Source: UBA2136 sp963974105 (lineage in GTDB: Bacteria > Pseudomonadota > Alphaproteobacteria > UBA2136). Taken from it: 28,319 nt of DNA. Below are positions 15,170 to 23,001 of this stretch, piece after piece. Both the position numbers and the translations under genes were made by a program. The notes under the pieces were generated by a model. The model was not told where the DNA came from and searched no databases. It saw nothing but the letters and a program-made list of their open reading frames with translations. The DNA lies in the NCBI GenBank assembly GCA_963974105.1, contig CAXBBG010000007.1, forward strand, positions 1 through 28,319, given 5' to 3'. The first letter of the stretch is position 1. Every line of letters begins with the position of its first letter.

Positions 15170-16198
15170 ATGAATATCCAAGAATTAGAAGCCATTGCAA
15201 AGGCCATTGTTGCTAAAGGAAAAGGCATTCTTGCCGCTGACGAAAGCACAGCTACAGCAGGTAAACGCCTCAGCTCTATCGGCATGGAAAACACGGAAGA
15301 AAATCGCCGTGACATGCGTGAACTTTTCTTCACATCTAGCAATATGAGTGACTACGTAAGCGGTGTTATTCTATATGATGAAACTTTACGCCAAAACAGC
15401 CGCAGCGGTACACCATTCACTGAAATGTTGACATCATTAAACATTATTCCTGGTATTAAAGTAGACGAAGGCCTTATTGATATTGGTCAAGGTGAAAAAA
15501 CAACCAAAGGCCTTGATGGCCTAGCAGAACGCTTGGCGGAATATCACAAATTAGGTGCCCGCTTTGCCAAGTGGCGCAGCGTTTACAGCATTACCGACAC
15601 GCTTCCATCAAGCGAATGTTACATTAAAAATGCCGAAGGCCTGGCCAAATACGCTAAACTTTGCCAAGAAGCAGGTATTGTTCCTATTGTTGAACCTGAA
15701 GTTCTTATGGACGATGCAGAACGTAGCACACACAACATTGCACGCGCTGACGCTGTTGTTCGCCAAGCACACGCAGAACTTTTTAAAGCACTTGAAGCTG
15801 AAGGTGTGCACCTTAAAGGCTTACTTCTAAAACCTTCTATGGTTATTGCTGGTAAAAACTGCACAACACAAGCGACAGAAGACGAAGTTGCAGACATGAC
15901 TTACAAAGCGCTTATGGCGACTGTACCAGCTGACGTAGCTGGGGTTGTCTTCCTTTCTGGCGGGCAAAGCGATGAACAAGCAACCAGCCACCTTGATAAA
16001 ATGAACAAAATTGCTCAAGGCAATAACCCTTGGCCTCTTACATTTTCTTATGGGCGTGCTTTACAAGGCGCTGCTCTACAGGCTTGGAAAGGTGAAGAAA
16101 TTAACTGGAAAATGGCGCAAAGCGTTTTTATGCACCGCGCTAAATGCAATAGCCTTGCTGCAAAAGGTGAATATTCAAACGACCTTGAAGCCGCATAG
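15170..16198 (+). CDS. Fructose-bisphosphate aldolase, class I (eukaryote-like)
   Basis: This enzyme reversibly cleaves fructose 1,6-bisphosphate to dihydroxyacetone phosphate and glyceraldehyde 3-phosphate in glycolysis and gluconeogenesis. The 342 residues align with the animal/plant class I family. Present are D24 in AADES, K97 in GIKVD, K134 in FAKWR, E175 in VEPE, and the Schiff-base lysine K221 in GLLLKPSMV. These correspond to rabbit aldolase D33, K107, K146, E187 and K229. It is not the DhnA-type bacterial class I enzyme nor a zinc-dependent class II enzyme. It has its own promoter and a perfect terminator, so it is monocistronic. The ribosome-binding site is AGGGAAG at slightly long spacing. 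Confidence 0.95.
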   Translation: MNIQELEAIAKAIVAKGKGILAADESTATAGKRLSSIGMENTEENRRDMRELFFTSSNMSDYVSGVILYDETLRQNSRSGTPFTEMLTSLNIIPGIKVDEGLIDIGQGEKTTKGLDGLAERLAEYHKLGARFAKWRSVYSITDTLPSSECYIKNAEGLAKYAKLCQEAGIVPIVEPEVLMDDAERSTHNIARADAVVRQAHAELFKALEAEGVHLKGLLLKPSMVIAGKNCTTQATEDEVADMTYKALMATVPADVAGVVFLSGGQSDEQATSHLDKMNKIAQGNNPWPLTFSYGRALQGAALQAWKGEEINWKMAQSVFMHRAKCNSLAAKGEYSNDLEAA

Positions 16199-16217
16199 TC
16201 TTTCACGTTTATCGTAT

Positions 16218-16246
16218 AAAAAAAACCTCCGTACGGAGGTTTTTTT
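16218..16246. terminator. Bidirectional terminator after aldolase
   Basis: AAAAAAACCTCCGT (16219-16232) and its exact complement (16233-16246) form a fully palindromic element with A- and T-runs. It serves the aldolase (+) and the convergent 92-residue gene (-), whose stop codon touches its edge. Confidence 0.93.
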
Positions 16247-16523
16247 ATCGTATAATAATATAAATTCTAGATGCATGGCATTCTACTGTTAATTTTTTGC
16301 CGCTGCGTTGCATACTAAATTGCAAATCTAGAAACGTTCGCTTCAACACATTGTCCATCGAACTGTAAATAGCAGTTTCAAACGTATCTCTATAACCGCC
16401 GGGAACTTCTATACCTTGGCTTACATTGGTCGCTTTAAATGCTTGTGAAAGTTGCTTTACTAAAGCGATTAAATAAGCTTGAGTTTGATGAAGTGTTGCA
16501 CATGCTTTCCCTCTTGACTGCAT
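16245..16523 (-). CDS. Small protein of unknown function (92 aa)
   Basis: I do not recognise this protein. It begins MQSRGKACATLHQTQAYLIA and looks largely helical in the first half (YLIALVKQLSQAFKA). A short segment with PGGYRDTFETAIYSSMDNVL follows, then a basic C-terminus. There are two cysteines and no signal peptide or membrane segment. Support for a real gene is GAGGTA 7 nt before ATG, the same ribosome-binding site used by the NAD-salvage genes, plus a well-formed promoter and a terminator directly at the stop codon. It lies between the aldolase and tolQ, convergent with the first and divergent from the second. Confidence 0.62.
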   Translation of the reverse strand: MQSRGKACATLHQTQAYLIALVKQLSQAFKATNVSQGIEVPGGYRDTFETAIYSSMDNVLKRTFLDLQFSMQRSGKKLTVECHASRIYIIIR

Positions 16524-16578
16524 AGGCGTACCTCATTTTTTTAAACGTAAAAAATATAATGAATCGAATAATAATCAA

Positions 16579-16607
16579 GTTATAAGTGTATACAGCGCGA
16601 AATACAA
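16579..16607 (-). promoter_or_regulatory. Promoter of the 92-residue gene
   Basis: On the minus strand TTGTAT (16602-16607), 17 bp, TATAAC (16579-16584), identical in both hexamers and spacing to the nicotinate phosphoribosyltransferase promoter. Confidence 0.65.
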
Positions 16608-16689
16608 GGGGGTGATTAAAAAATATGCAGAAAAGTGACTGGCAACACATCCCCTAAAGTGCGGATAATACTTAATTTTAAAGGGGGCG

Positions 16690-16711
16690 TTGCAATTGTA
16701 TAACAATGCAA
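16690..16711. promoter_or_regulatory. Palindrome upstream of the tolQ promoter
   Basis: TTGCA(A)TTGT - ATA - ACAATGCAA is an inverted repeat with one unpaired A. It ends 2 bp before the tolQ -35 box, a plausible place for a regulator site. Confidence 0.4.
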
Positions 16712-16713
16712 TG

Positions 16714-16742
16714 TAGACATTCAAACATCAAGTCTGTATAAA
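16714..16742 (+). promoter_or_regulatory. Promoter of the tolQRAB operon
   Basis: TAGACA (16714-16719), 17 bp, TATAAA (16737-16742). The leader is about 40 nt and ends in the ribosome-binding site AAGGAG. Confidence 0.65.
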
Positions 16743-16787
16743 TAATCAATTATAAATTTACAGCTAGATTTAAGGAGCTTTTTATAC

Positions 16788-17588
16788 ATGACACCACTAA
16801 TGGACCCAATTGAAACAGCAAGTGCTGCAATACAAGCCACTCACGACATGACTGTGATGGGGCTTTTCTCTCAGGCTGATATTTTTGTTAAAAGTATTAT
16901 GCTTTTACTGGTAGGTCTTTCTATCATTACTTGGGCTATCCTTATTTCACGCTATAGTGTTTTTCGTAAGTTACGTCACAAAGCACGCAGCTTTGAAGAA
17001 GCTTTTTGGGGGAACCGCGGCCTTGAAGAGCTGTACAAGAACACAACACCAGAAGAAACAGACCACCCCATGGCCAAGCTTTATGTTGTCGGCTTACGTG
17101 AATGGGAGCAAGCCAAAGACGAAAGCACTGAAAATTCTGCTTACACATTACAAGTGGGCGTTTCTGACCGTGTCCGTCAGCTCATGGGCGCTAAAATGAA
17201 TCGCGAACTAGAACGCCTTGAAAGTTCATTGCCTATTCTTGCAACTGTAGGCTCAACGGCACCGTTTATCGGTTTACTTGGTACTGTTTGGGGTATCATG
17301 AACTCATTCCAAAGCATTGGCGCAACTAAAAACACATCTCTTGCGGTGGTTGCACCTGGTATTGCAGAGGCTTTATTTGCTACAGCGCTTGGTCTTTTTG
17401 CCGCTATCCCTGCCGTTGTTGCGTATAACAAGCTTTCAACAGAGCTTGGGCGTTACGCTGCAAGGTTAGAGTCATTTGTAACTGAATTTGTTACCCTCCT
17501 TGAAAGACAGCACCAAGAAAACATTGTAAGCGCTTCTAAAACGACAAAAAAACGTCGTGTGTCTGACAAAAAATCGAAGGAGGTGTAA
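16788..17588 (+). CDS. tolQ: Tol-Pal system proton-channel subunit TolQ
   Basis: TolQ forms, with TolR, the inner-membrane proton channel that energises TolA during outer-membrane constriction at division. The 266 residues have the MotA/TolQ/ExbB layout: an N-terminal membrane segment (about 33-56), a cytoplasmic stretch, and the conserved core with ATVGSTAPFIGLLGTVWGIM followed by two more membrane segments (about 150-215). The C-terminal tail is strongly basic (TTKKRRVSDKKSK). AAGGAG lies 10 nt before ATG. The usual upstream partner ybgC (thioesterase) is absent; tolQ is first in its transcript. tolR begins 5 nt after its stop. ExbB is the alternative, but tolA and tolB downstream settle the assignment. 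Confidence 0.95.
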   Translation: MTPLMDPIETASAAIQATHDMTVMGLFSQADIFVKSIMLLLVGLSIITWAILISRYSVFRKLRHKARSFEEAFWGNRGLEELYKNTTPEETDHPMAKLYVVGLREWEQAKDESTENSAYTLQVGVSDRVRQLMGAKMNRELERLESSLPILATVGSTAPFIGLLGTVWGIMNSFQSIGATKNTSLAVVAPGIAEALFATALGLFAAIPAVVAYNKLSTELGRYAARLESFVTEFVTLLERQHQENIVSASKTTKKRRVSDKKSKEV

Positions 17589-17593
17589 GTCAT

Positions 17594-18025
17594 ATGGCTG
17601 GCCCTCTTCTTAGCCGTTCACAGGCGAAATCGTACCGTAAACAGCCTATGGCTGAAATTAACATCACGCCATTTGTTGACGTTATGCTGGTACTATTGGT
17701 TGTCTTCATGATTACAGCACCACTCATTACGCAAGGGGTTCAAATTAACCTGCCAGAAGTGGACAACGAGCCTATCACAGAACAAAAAGAACCGATACAA
17801 ATTACCATTAAAGCATCGGGTGATATTTATATTCAGGCTCAAAAAATCAAACAAAACGACTTACCTGAACGTTTAAAAGCCATTCGCGGAGCACGTAAGC
17901 AAGCCGCTTCCATATTACTAAATGCCGACAGATCTGTAGACTATGGCAAAGTGATGGAAGTTATGAGTGAATTGCAAAACGCTGGCCTTGTTGACGTTGG
18001 CCTTGTCACAGCACCACAAAAATAG
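17594..18025 (+). CDS. tolR: Tol-Pal system protein TolR
   Basis: TolR is the bitopic partner of TolQ in the proton channel. The 143-residue protein has a single membrane segment (about 28-46) beginning MAEINITPFVDVMLVLLVVF. D29 corresponds to the essential protonatable aspartate of the ExbD/TolR family. A periplasmic domain of about 95 residues follows, ending in DVGLVTAP. The ribosome-binding site AAGGAGGTG overlaps the end of tolQ, indicating translational coupling. tolA follows after 29 nt. Confidence 0.95.
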   Translation: MAGPLLSRSQAKSYRKQPMAEINITPFVDVMLVLLVVFMITAPLITQGVQINLPEVDNEPITEQKEPIQITIKASGDIYIQAQKIKQNDLPERLKAIRGARKQAASILLNADRSVDYGKVMEVMSELQNAGLVDVGLVTAPQK

Positions 18026-18054
18026 ACTTTAATTAAAGGAAAAGATAACAACAC

Positions 18055-18882
18055 ATGCGCAGAGGTTTACTCATATCCTTCTTCTTGCACATATTTGTGG
18101 CCTTTTTCGTGTTTATAAACGTGCCTGAATCTTTCTTCCCTAAAAACGAAGTAAAGGCTATTTCTATTAAGTTGGTTGCGGCAAAAAATGTTAAAAAAAC
18201 AGTCGCTAAGGAAACACCAAAAGCAGTAAGAACACAGCAAAGTGCTGCACCTAAGGCACCACCAAAGCCAAAAGAAAAACCGAAGCCAAAGCCAAAAGAA
18301 AAGCCTAAAGCACCTACTATTGTTAAAGAAATACCTAAGAAGGCACCTCAACCTGCCAAGAAAAAAATAGAAGTTGCAGAAAAAGAACCTAAAAAAGTAG
18401 AGCCAAAGAAAGAGGACATTGCGCCTGATTCTCGCCCTGCTAAATTAGACAAAACGCCTGACAAGAAAAATGTCATTCAAGATGCCAACAAGGACGCAAC
18501 CCCTGTTGAAGACCCTGATGACTTCTTAAAAGCATTAAGTTTTATTGAAGACCTTAAAGCAGAGGAGTCGGCGATGTTTGAAGGTGAAAAAACAGAAGAA
18601 ACAACCATCAATGTGGCAGAACAGGCTGAACTGGCTGTACTTAAAAAACACATTGAACGTAATTGGTATAAAACGCCTGGCACCAAGTTTTCAAATGCCG
18701 TGCTTTTACGCCTGAAGATAAACAGGGATGGTACACTCGCCTCTTTAGAAGTGATAGAAAGCTCTGGCTCCGCTTCACTTGATAGTTCGCTTGTGCGTGC
18801 AGCAAGAAAGTCGGTTCCGCTGCCAATACCAAGTGACAAATACGACCTCTTTAAAGAAATCGACTTATACTGGAATGGTTAA
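18055..18882 (+). CDS. tolA: Tol-Pal system inner-membrane linker TolA
   Basis: TolA spans the periplasm and links the TolQR motor to TolB/Pal at the outer membrane. The 275 residues fit the three-domain plan. There is an N-terminal membrane anchor (about 6-22), a long low-complexity stalk rich in Lys, Pro and Glu (about 40-150, with repeats such as KPKEKPK), and a C-terminal TonB/TolA-like domain (about 190-275, starting near LAVLKKHIERNWYKTPG). E. coli TolA is 421 residues with an Ala-Lys-Glu helical stalk; the proline-rich stalk here is shorter and probably extended rather than helical. AAAGGA provides the ribosome-binding site. Confidence 0.9.
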   Translation: MRRGLLISFFLHIFVAFFVFINVPESFFPKNEVKAISIKLVAAKNVKKTVAKETPKAVRTQQSAAPKAPPKPKEKPKPKPKEKPKAPTIVKEIPKKAPQPAKKKIEVAEKEPKKVEPKKEDIAPDSRPAKLDKTPDKKNVIQDANKDATPVEDPDDFLKALSFIEDLKAEESAMFEGEKTEETTINVAEQAELAVLKKHIERNWYKTPGTKFSNAVLLRLKINRDGTLASLEVIESSGSASLDSSLVRAARKSVPLPIPSDKYDLFKEIDLYWNG

Positions 18883-18886
18883 TTAA

Positions 18887-20236
18887 ATGAAAGTAATGAA
18901 CAAAATGATGCAAAAAATTTACATAAGCTTATTGGCACTTGTGGTTATTTTTACCTGCGCGAATGCGGAAGCACGTGTACGTATTAATTTAACAGACCCC
19001 AACTCTGACCCACTTCCTACAGCCCTTGTACCTTTTGATGGCGAAACAGGCGACGAGCAAAATGTTGGTCTGCAAATTCGTAATATTATTGCGTCAAACC
19101 TGCAAAACTCTGGTTTATTTAATGTTGTGGATACCAAAGCGCATCTCCAGTCACGTAATTCATTACGTACAAGTGGTATTTTGCTGAATGAATGGCGCCT
19201 TATTAACGTTGAAGCTGTTATGACAGGTCATATTGAAATTATTACAGACGGCAACCAACAGCGTAAAGCCAAGGTAGAATTTCGTCTTTACGACCCATAC
19301 GGCAGTAGCGACAAGCCTATTATCGCCAAAAGCTATACTGCAGATATTAACTTCTGGCGCCACATTGGACACCGTATAAGTGACGACGTTTACACAGCCC
19401 TTACAGGTGAAAGCGGATATTTCACAACACGTATTGTGCACATTGCAGAAGAAAAGAAAGGTGACAAAAAGCTTAAAAAACTTTGTGTGATGGATCAAGA
19501 TGGTGGAAATTATCAGTGTCTAACAGACGGTAATCACCTCGTTCTTACACCACGCTTTAACCCTTCTATGCAGAAGATTGTTTACATGTCTTACGCAAAC
19601 GGCTTCCCGCGTCTTTACCTTTTAGACCTGCCAACAGGTAAACAAGAAATTGTGGGTGATTTTGAAGGCCTAAACAGTTCTCCTCGTTTTTCACCAGACG
19701 GCAAAACATTGGTGATGACATTAACCAAAGGGCATGCGGGTAACCCAGAAATTTACTCGATGGACCTTGAAACTAAGAAGCTAAAGCGCCTGACCTTTAA
19801 CCGTGGTATTGACACCTCGCCTTCCTTCTCACCAGACGGTAAGAAAATTGTCTTCAACTCAAACCGTGGTGGAAAACCAGCGCTATACATTATGGACGCT
19901 GACGGTAACCGTGTGAAGCGCCTGACTTTTGGAGCAGGTCTATATTACGCCCCTGTTTGGTCACCACGTGGGGATAACATTGCCTTTGTGAAGTCATATA
20001 AAGGGCGTTTTTCTATCGGTGTAATTGACCCAGATGGTAGCGAAATCCGTCAATTGACAGAAAGCTTCCTTGATGAGTCACCAACATGGGCACCAAACGG
20101 CCGTGTGATTATCTTCGCACGTCAAATGGGCGACCAAACCAAGCTATACACCATTGACATCACTGGTTACAACGAACGCCAGCTGATTACACCAATGGAC
20201 GCGTCTGACCCTGCTTGGTCGCCGCTGTTGAAGTAA
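18887..20236 (+). CDS. tolB: Tol-Pal system periplasmic beta-propeller TolB
   Basis: TolB is the periplasmic partner of Pal and TolA. The 449-residue product carries a signal peptide (cleaved near CANA, residue 27) and an N-terminal alpha/beta domain (about 30-160). A six-bladed propeller follows, made of repeats of the type 'SPRFSPDGKTLVM', 'SPSFSPDGKKIVF' and 'SPTWAPNGRVIIF'. The start lies 4 nt past tolA; several ATG codons follow within 24 nt and the ribosome-binding site is weak, so the exact start is open. A terminator 22 nt after the stop ends the operon. pal and cpoB, which normally follow tolB, are absent. Confidence 0.95.
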   Translation: MKVMNKMMQKIYISLLALVVIFTCANAEARVRINLTDPNSDPLPTALVPFDGETGDEQNVGLQIRNIIASNLQNSGLFNVVDTKAHLQSRNSLRTSGILLNEWRLINVEAVMTGHIEIITDGNQQRKAKVEFRLYDPYGSSDKPIIAKSYTADINFWRHIGHRISDDVYTALTGESGYFTTRIVHIAEEKKGDKKLKKLCVMDQDGGNYQCLTDGNHLVLTPRFNPSMQKIVYMSYANGFPRLYLLDLPTGKQEIVGDFEGLNSSPRFSPDGKTLVMTLTKGHAGNPEIYSMDLETKKLKRLTFNRGIDTSPSFSPDGKKIVFNSNRGGKPALYIMDADGNRVKRLTFGAGLYYAPVWSPRGDNIAFVKSYKGRFSIGVIDPDGSEIRQLTESFLDESPTWAPNGRVIIFARQMGDQTKLYTIDITGYNERQLITPMDASDPAWSPLLK

Positions 20237-20258
20237 ACAAAACGCGAATCATTTTAAC

Positions 20259-20284
20259 AAAGCGCCCGCTTTAAGGGCGCTTTT
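20259..20284 (+). terminator. Terminator after tolB
   Basis: AAAGCGCCC (20259-20267) and GGGCGCTTT (20275-20283), followed by T, form a GC-rich 9-bp stem. Confidence 0.9.
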
Positions 20285-20295
20285 AAGTTTTATAG

Positions 20296-20497
20296 AGAAA
20301 ACGTGCGTTAGATAGTCAGCTACAACAAGAACAGTCTGATTTAAAACATGCGACCAAGCAACTATTTCAGGACGGAGATAAGGCCTACAAATAACGTAGA
20401 ATTTTTCATGTCTGGTCAGGAAGGTGAAATGGATGACCTTAACCCAGATGCCCCATTTACACGCATTGAAAGTAATGCAATCAATTTAATTCGGTAA
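20296..20497 (+). pseudogene. Frameshifted remnant of an unidentified gene's 3' end
   Basis: Two open segments abut in different frames. From 20296 to 20394 one frame reads RKRALDSQLQQEQSDLK and on to GDKAYK, then stop. An overlapping frame reads EFFMSGQEGEMDDLNPDAPF and on to NAINLIR, ending at TAA 20495-20497. Removing one base near 20392 joins them into one plausible C-terminus of about 65 residues with varied, protein-like composition. No ribosome-binding site or convincing start precedes either part; an ATG at 20348 would give a 49-residue ORF. I cannot identify the parent gene; it does not look like Pal. It lies between the tolB terminator and the convergent carbonic-anhydrase-like gene. 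A small intact gene is the alternative. Confidence 0.4.
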
Positions 20498-20503
20498 TAA
20501 AGT

Positions 20504-21025
20504 CTATTTAAAAATAGTTTTTACGTGCTCTTGCCCAAGCTTTACATAATGATCAGCCGACCATTCGGCGTACACCATTTCTTTGTCCGTCATTTTACGG
20601 AAAAATTTAGCTGGGTTACCCGCCCAAATTTCGCCCGTTGGTACAACCTTGTTATTGGTAAGCAATGCGCCAGCAGCAAGCATGGCATGGCTTTGAACAA
20701 CGGCGCCGTCTAACACAACGGCACCCATACCTACAAAAGCATGGTCTTCAATGGTGCAACCATGCACAATAGCATTATGACCAATGGTGACGTAATCCCC
20801 AATAAAAAGAGGGCCTGTTTGATAGGAAACATGGCAAGTAGATCCGTCTTGAATGTTGGTGTGCTTGCCTATGCGGATGGTGTTCACATCACCACGTATA
20901 GTAACATTATACCAAATACTGGTTTTTGAACCAATGACCACATCGCCAATAACCGATGTATTTTCCGCAACAAAGGTATCTTCTGCGAGTTGAGGAGAAA
21001 TGCCTTTAAACGCAAGAACAGTCAT
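20504..21025 (-). CDS. Gamma-carbonic-anhydrase-like hexapeptide-repeat protein
   Basis: The 173 residues fold as a left-handed beta-helix: imperfect hexapeptide repeats run from about residue 15 to 130 (VIGDVVIGSKTSIW, FVGMGAVVLDGAVV). H65, H83 and H88 match the three zinc ligands of gamma-carbonic anhydrases, and R44, D46, Q59 and D60 match conserved family positions, so metal binding is likely. Many YrdA/PaaY-type members show little or no carbonic anhydrase activity, so the reaction is uncertain. It lies 25 nt downstream of the bactofilin gene and is the last member of a minus-strand unit; AAAGG precedes its ATG. Confidence 0.88.
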   Translation of the reverse strand: MTVLAFKGISPQLAEDTFVAENTSVIGDVVIGSKTSIWYNVTIRGDVNTIRIGKHTNIQDGSTCHVSYQTGPLFIGDYVTIGHNAIVHGCTIEDHAFVGMGAVVLDGAVVQSHAMLAAGALLTNNKVVPTGEIWAGNPAKFFRKMTDKEMVYAEWSADHYVKLGQEHVKTIFK

Positions 21026-21050
21026 GAGTTATACCTTTGTAAGTAAGTTG

Positions 21051-21569
21051 TTATTTTTTCTTAACTGCAAACCCTGCTGTGGCAAGGATATTTGCACCTG
21101 TATGCGCTGTGTCACGCGTTGCAAGTGAATGACCAAAGTTTGGGCTACCCACTTCTTGCAATTTAGGTACTTTATCAAGTTTTTGGTGACAACGCCCAAT
21201 TAACTGAGCACCTTCCATTGTTGAAAGTTTGTCGTAATGCATTTCGCCGTTAATCACACCATTTGTACGCACTTCAAGTTTATTAAGCGCATGAACACGC
21301 CCGTGAATGGTACCGTCGCAAATAATGTTTGTTGTTTCAACGGGGCCATCAATAAAAGCACCTTTACTCACAACAAGCGTACCCTTTTTATTAGGGTAGT
21401 TAGAAATTTTACCGACAATGCGCCCGTCAACACGTAAAGTACCACTAAACTGTACTTCACCTTGAACAGAAATATTGCCTGAAATAAAGCAATGGCTTTC
21501 AACTGTGCGTGCTTCTGCAACATCCAATGAAACGTTACTTGTTTTTGCCTTTTTCTTAAATGGCCACAT
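21051..21569 (-). CDS. Bactofilin (polymer-forming cytoskeletal protein)
   Basis: Bactofilins polymerise without nucleotides into filaments that localise cell-wall enzymes and shape cells. The 172-residue product begins MWPFKKKAK, a short amphipathic, positively charged tail often used for membrane contact. The right-handed beta-helix core follows (about 25-125, with GNISVQGEVQFSGTLRVDGR and GVINGEM), then a flexible C-terminus. The chosen ATG has GGGGAA upstream; a longer reading frame would start within the upstream gene and is rejected. The upstream neighbour is a membrane coiled-coil protein, a possible anchor. No M23 peptidase gene (the partner in several alphaproteobacteria) is present. 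Confidence 0.92.
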   Translation of the reverse strand: MWPFKKKAKTSNVSLDVAEARTVESHCFISGNISVQGEVQFSGTLRVDGRIVGKISNYPNKKGTLVVSKGAFIDGPVETTNIICDGTIHGRVHALNKLEVRTNGVINGEMHYDKLSTMEGAQLIGRCHQKLDKVPKLQEVGSPNFGHSLATRDTAHTGANILATAGFAVKKK

Positions 21570-21613
21570 TATTTTATTTCCCCTAATTACATCGTAATTT
21601 ATATATGAATAGT

Positions 21614-22384
21614 TTAGAACGCCTTCCAGCAATGCGCAATAACTTTATTGTCATCATTGTAAGCTTTAATGTCTAAAATGTGCAAACCTTCGCCTGGAAG
21701 TTCTGCAACAAGTGAACCTGTTAAGCGTCTGTCTTTTGTGATATCCATTTTCACTTCACGGTCTACTTTGTATGACACATCTTCATTCAAGTTTAATATG
21801 TTACTACCATATAGCACTTTCATTTTAACAATAGTTTTCAAACGTTCCTTGTTGTTTTGGTCTTTTTTCAGGAAGTTAATGCCGTATTTTATCTTTTTAC
21901 CTTCTTGCTTGAGCGAAATGTTAAAGCATTGCAAAACTTCATCATCAACATCTGGTGTTACGAATTTTTCGTAAAACGCTAGTTTACGCTCTAAGTCTAG
22001 TTTTTCTTCTTCAAGCTCCTGTACGCGGATAGACGTTGTTGCACGTGATTTTTCTGAAATTTCAATACGCGTTGAAATTTCAGCCAGTTGTTCACGCGCT
22101 GTAATACCTTCAGCTTTTAAAAGTTCGTTATTGATTTTATAATTTTCATTGTCGCTACGCAGCACTTCTACTTCTGCTGTAAGCTCTTTAACTTCGCCAC
22201 CTAAAATTTTAGCTTCTTCCACTAAAAAGTTGGGCGCAACAATGTAATAAGCCACGTAATAACTAATAGATGGCGCAAACATAACCAGCGCACATAGGAA
22301 AAACAAAACCCAACGCGAAATATTAAAGGTTTTTGAACCTTTGTCGGTGCGGTCGGTGCGTAAAACTATGAATGTATAGGACAC
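21614..22384 (-). CDS. Membrane-anchored coiled-coil protein (DUF6776-like)
   Basis: The 256-residue protein has a short cytoplasmic N-terminus, one membrane segment (about 24-49) and a long predicted coiled coil (about 53-145, rich in Glu, Leu and Lys). A C-terminal beta-rich domain follows (about 146-256). The transition KLAFYEKFVTPDVDDE followed by FNISLKQEGKKIKYGINF resembles the DUF6776 family, often encoded next to a bactofilin in gammaproteobacteria; I am fairly but not fully sure of this match. The start is GTG, preceded by AAAAGGA. It has its own promoter and heads a unit with the bactofilin and the carbonic-anhydrase-like gene. A role as a membrane anchor or periplasmic effector of the bactofilin is inference. 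Confidence 0.7.
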   Translation of the reverse strand: MSYTFIVLRTDRTDKGSKTFNISRWVLFFLCALVMFAPSISYYVAYYIVAPNFLVEEAKILGGEVKELTAEVEVLRSDNENYKINNELLKAEGITAREQLAEISTRIEISEKSRATTSIRVQELEEEKLDLERKLAFYEKFVTPDVDDEVLQCFNISLKQEGKKIKYGINFLKKDQNNKERLKTIVKMKVLYGSNILNLNEDVSYKVDREVKMDITKDRRLTGSLVAELPGEGLHILDIKAYNDDNKVIAHCWKAF

Positions 22385-22411
22385 GTTTTTTCCTTTTAAA
22401 TCTTCTCTCGG

Positions 22412-22440
22412 ATATTACGCTTAAACAGCTTTTTTGTAAA
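22412..22440 (-). promoter_or_regulatory. Promoter of the bactofilin unit
   Basis: On the minus strand TTTACA (22435-22440), 17 bp, TAATAT (22412-22417), 28 nt before the GTG start. Confidence 0.6.
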
Positions 22441-22507
22441 TGATTTGTACGATATTTTTTAGATTTATTTAAAGCGTTATCCCCTAAAATATTCAGAAGA
22501 CACTTTT

Positions 22508-22539
22508 CAAAAAAAAGACACCCGAAGGTGCCCTTTTCC
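22508..22539 (-). terminator. Terminator after rpsI
   Basis: CACC and GGTG arms around a CGAA tetraloop, extended by AAAAG/CTTTT with a mismatch and a bulge. The A-run at 22509-22516 gives the T-run on the minus strand, about 20 nt past the rpsI stop. Confidence 0.7.
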
Positions 22540-22557
22540 AAATCCTTAAAAACGGTA

Positions 22558-22983
22558 TTAACGTTTTGAGAACTGTGTAGACTTACGCGCTTTGTGCTGA
22601 CCGAATTTCTTACGTTCAACAACACGAGAGTCACGTGTGATAAATCCACGCGCTTTAAGTACTGTACGGCTTGTTTCGTCGTAAGCAAGTAGCGCTTTAG
22701 TGATACCGTGACGGATAGCACCGGCTTGACCTGAAAGACCACCACCGTGTACGTTTACGTTCACGTCAAATTTGTTTTCCATTTCAACAGTTTCAAATGG
22801 TTGGTTGATAAGCATACGAGATACAGCGCGACCGAAGTACTCTTCGATTTTACGACCGTTTACAGTAACTTTACCCTTACCTTTTGTTAACCATACACGT
22901 GCAACAGCGTCTTTACGCTTACCAGTTGCATAGAAACGACCCGCTTTTTCGTTTGCGGCTTTAATGTTTTGAGCAATACTCAT
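22558..22983 (-). CDS. rpsI: 30S ribosomal protein S9
   Basis: S9 binds the head of the 30S subunit, its C-terminal tail reaching the P-site tRNA. The 141-residue protein has the conserved core FYATGKRKDAVARVWL, VNVHGGGLSGQAGAIRHGI and the basic C-terminus KKFGQHKARKSTQFSKR with terminal Lys-Arg. AGGAAGGA precedes the ATG. It follows rplM after 18 nt, the near-universal rplM-rpsI operon, and a terminator follows it. Confidence 0.98.
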   Translation of the reverse strand: MSIAQNIKAANEKAGRFYATGKRKDAVARVWLTKGKGKVTVNGRKIEEYFGRAVSRMLINQPFETVEMENKFDVNVNVHGGGLSGQAGAIRHGITKALLAYDETSRTVLKARGFITRDSRVVERKKFGQHKARKSTQFSKR

Positions 22984-23001
22984 AATATTCAGTCCTTCCT
23001 A

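Noticed and set aside
16788..18025. exbB-exbD instead of tolQ-tolR
   Set aside because: tolA and tolB follow in the same operon.
20348..20497. Intact 49-residue gene after tolB
   Set aside because: No ribosome-binding site, a stop codon two codons upstream, and coding-like sequence in the neighbouring frame make a frameshifted remnant more likely, though not certain.
22323..22745. Minus-strand ORF of 140 residues overlapping rpsI
   Set aside because: It is an out-of-frame shadow of rpsI and runs through its terminator; it has no ribosome-binding site and no family features.
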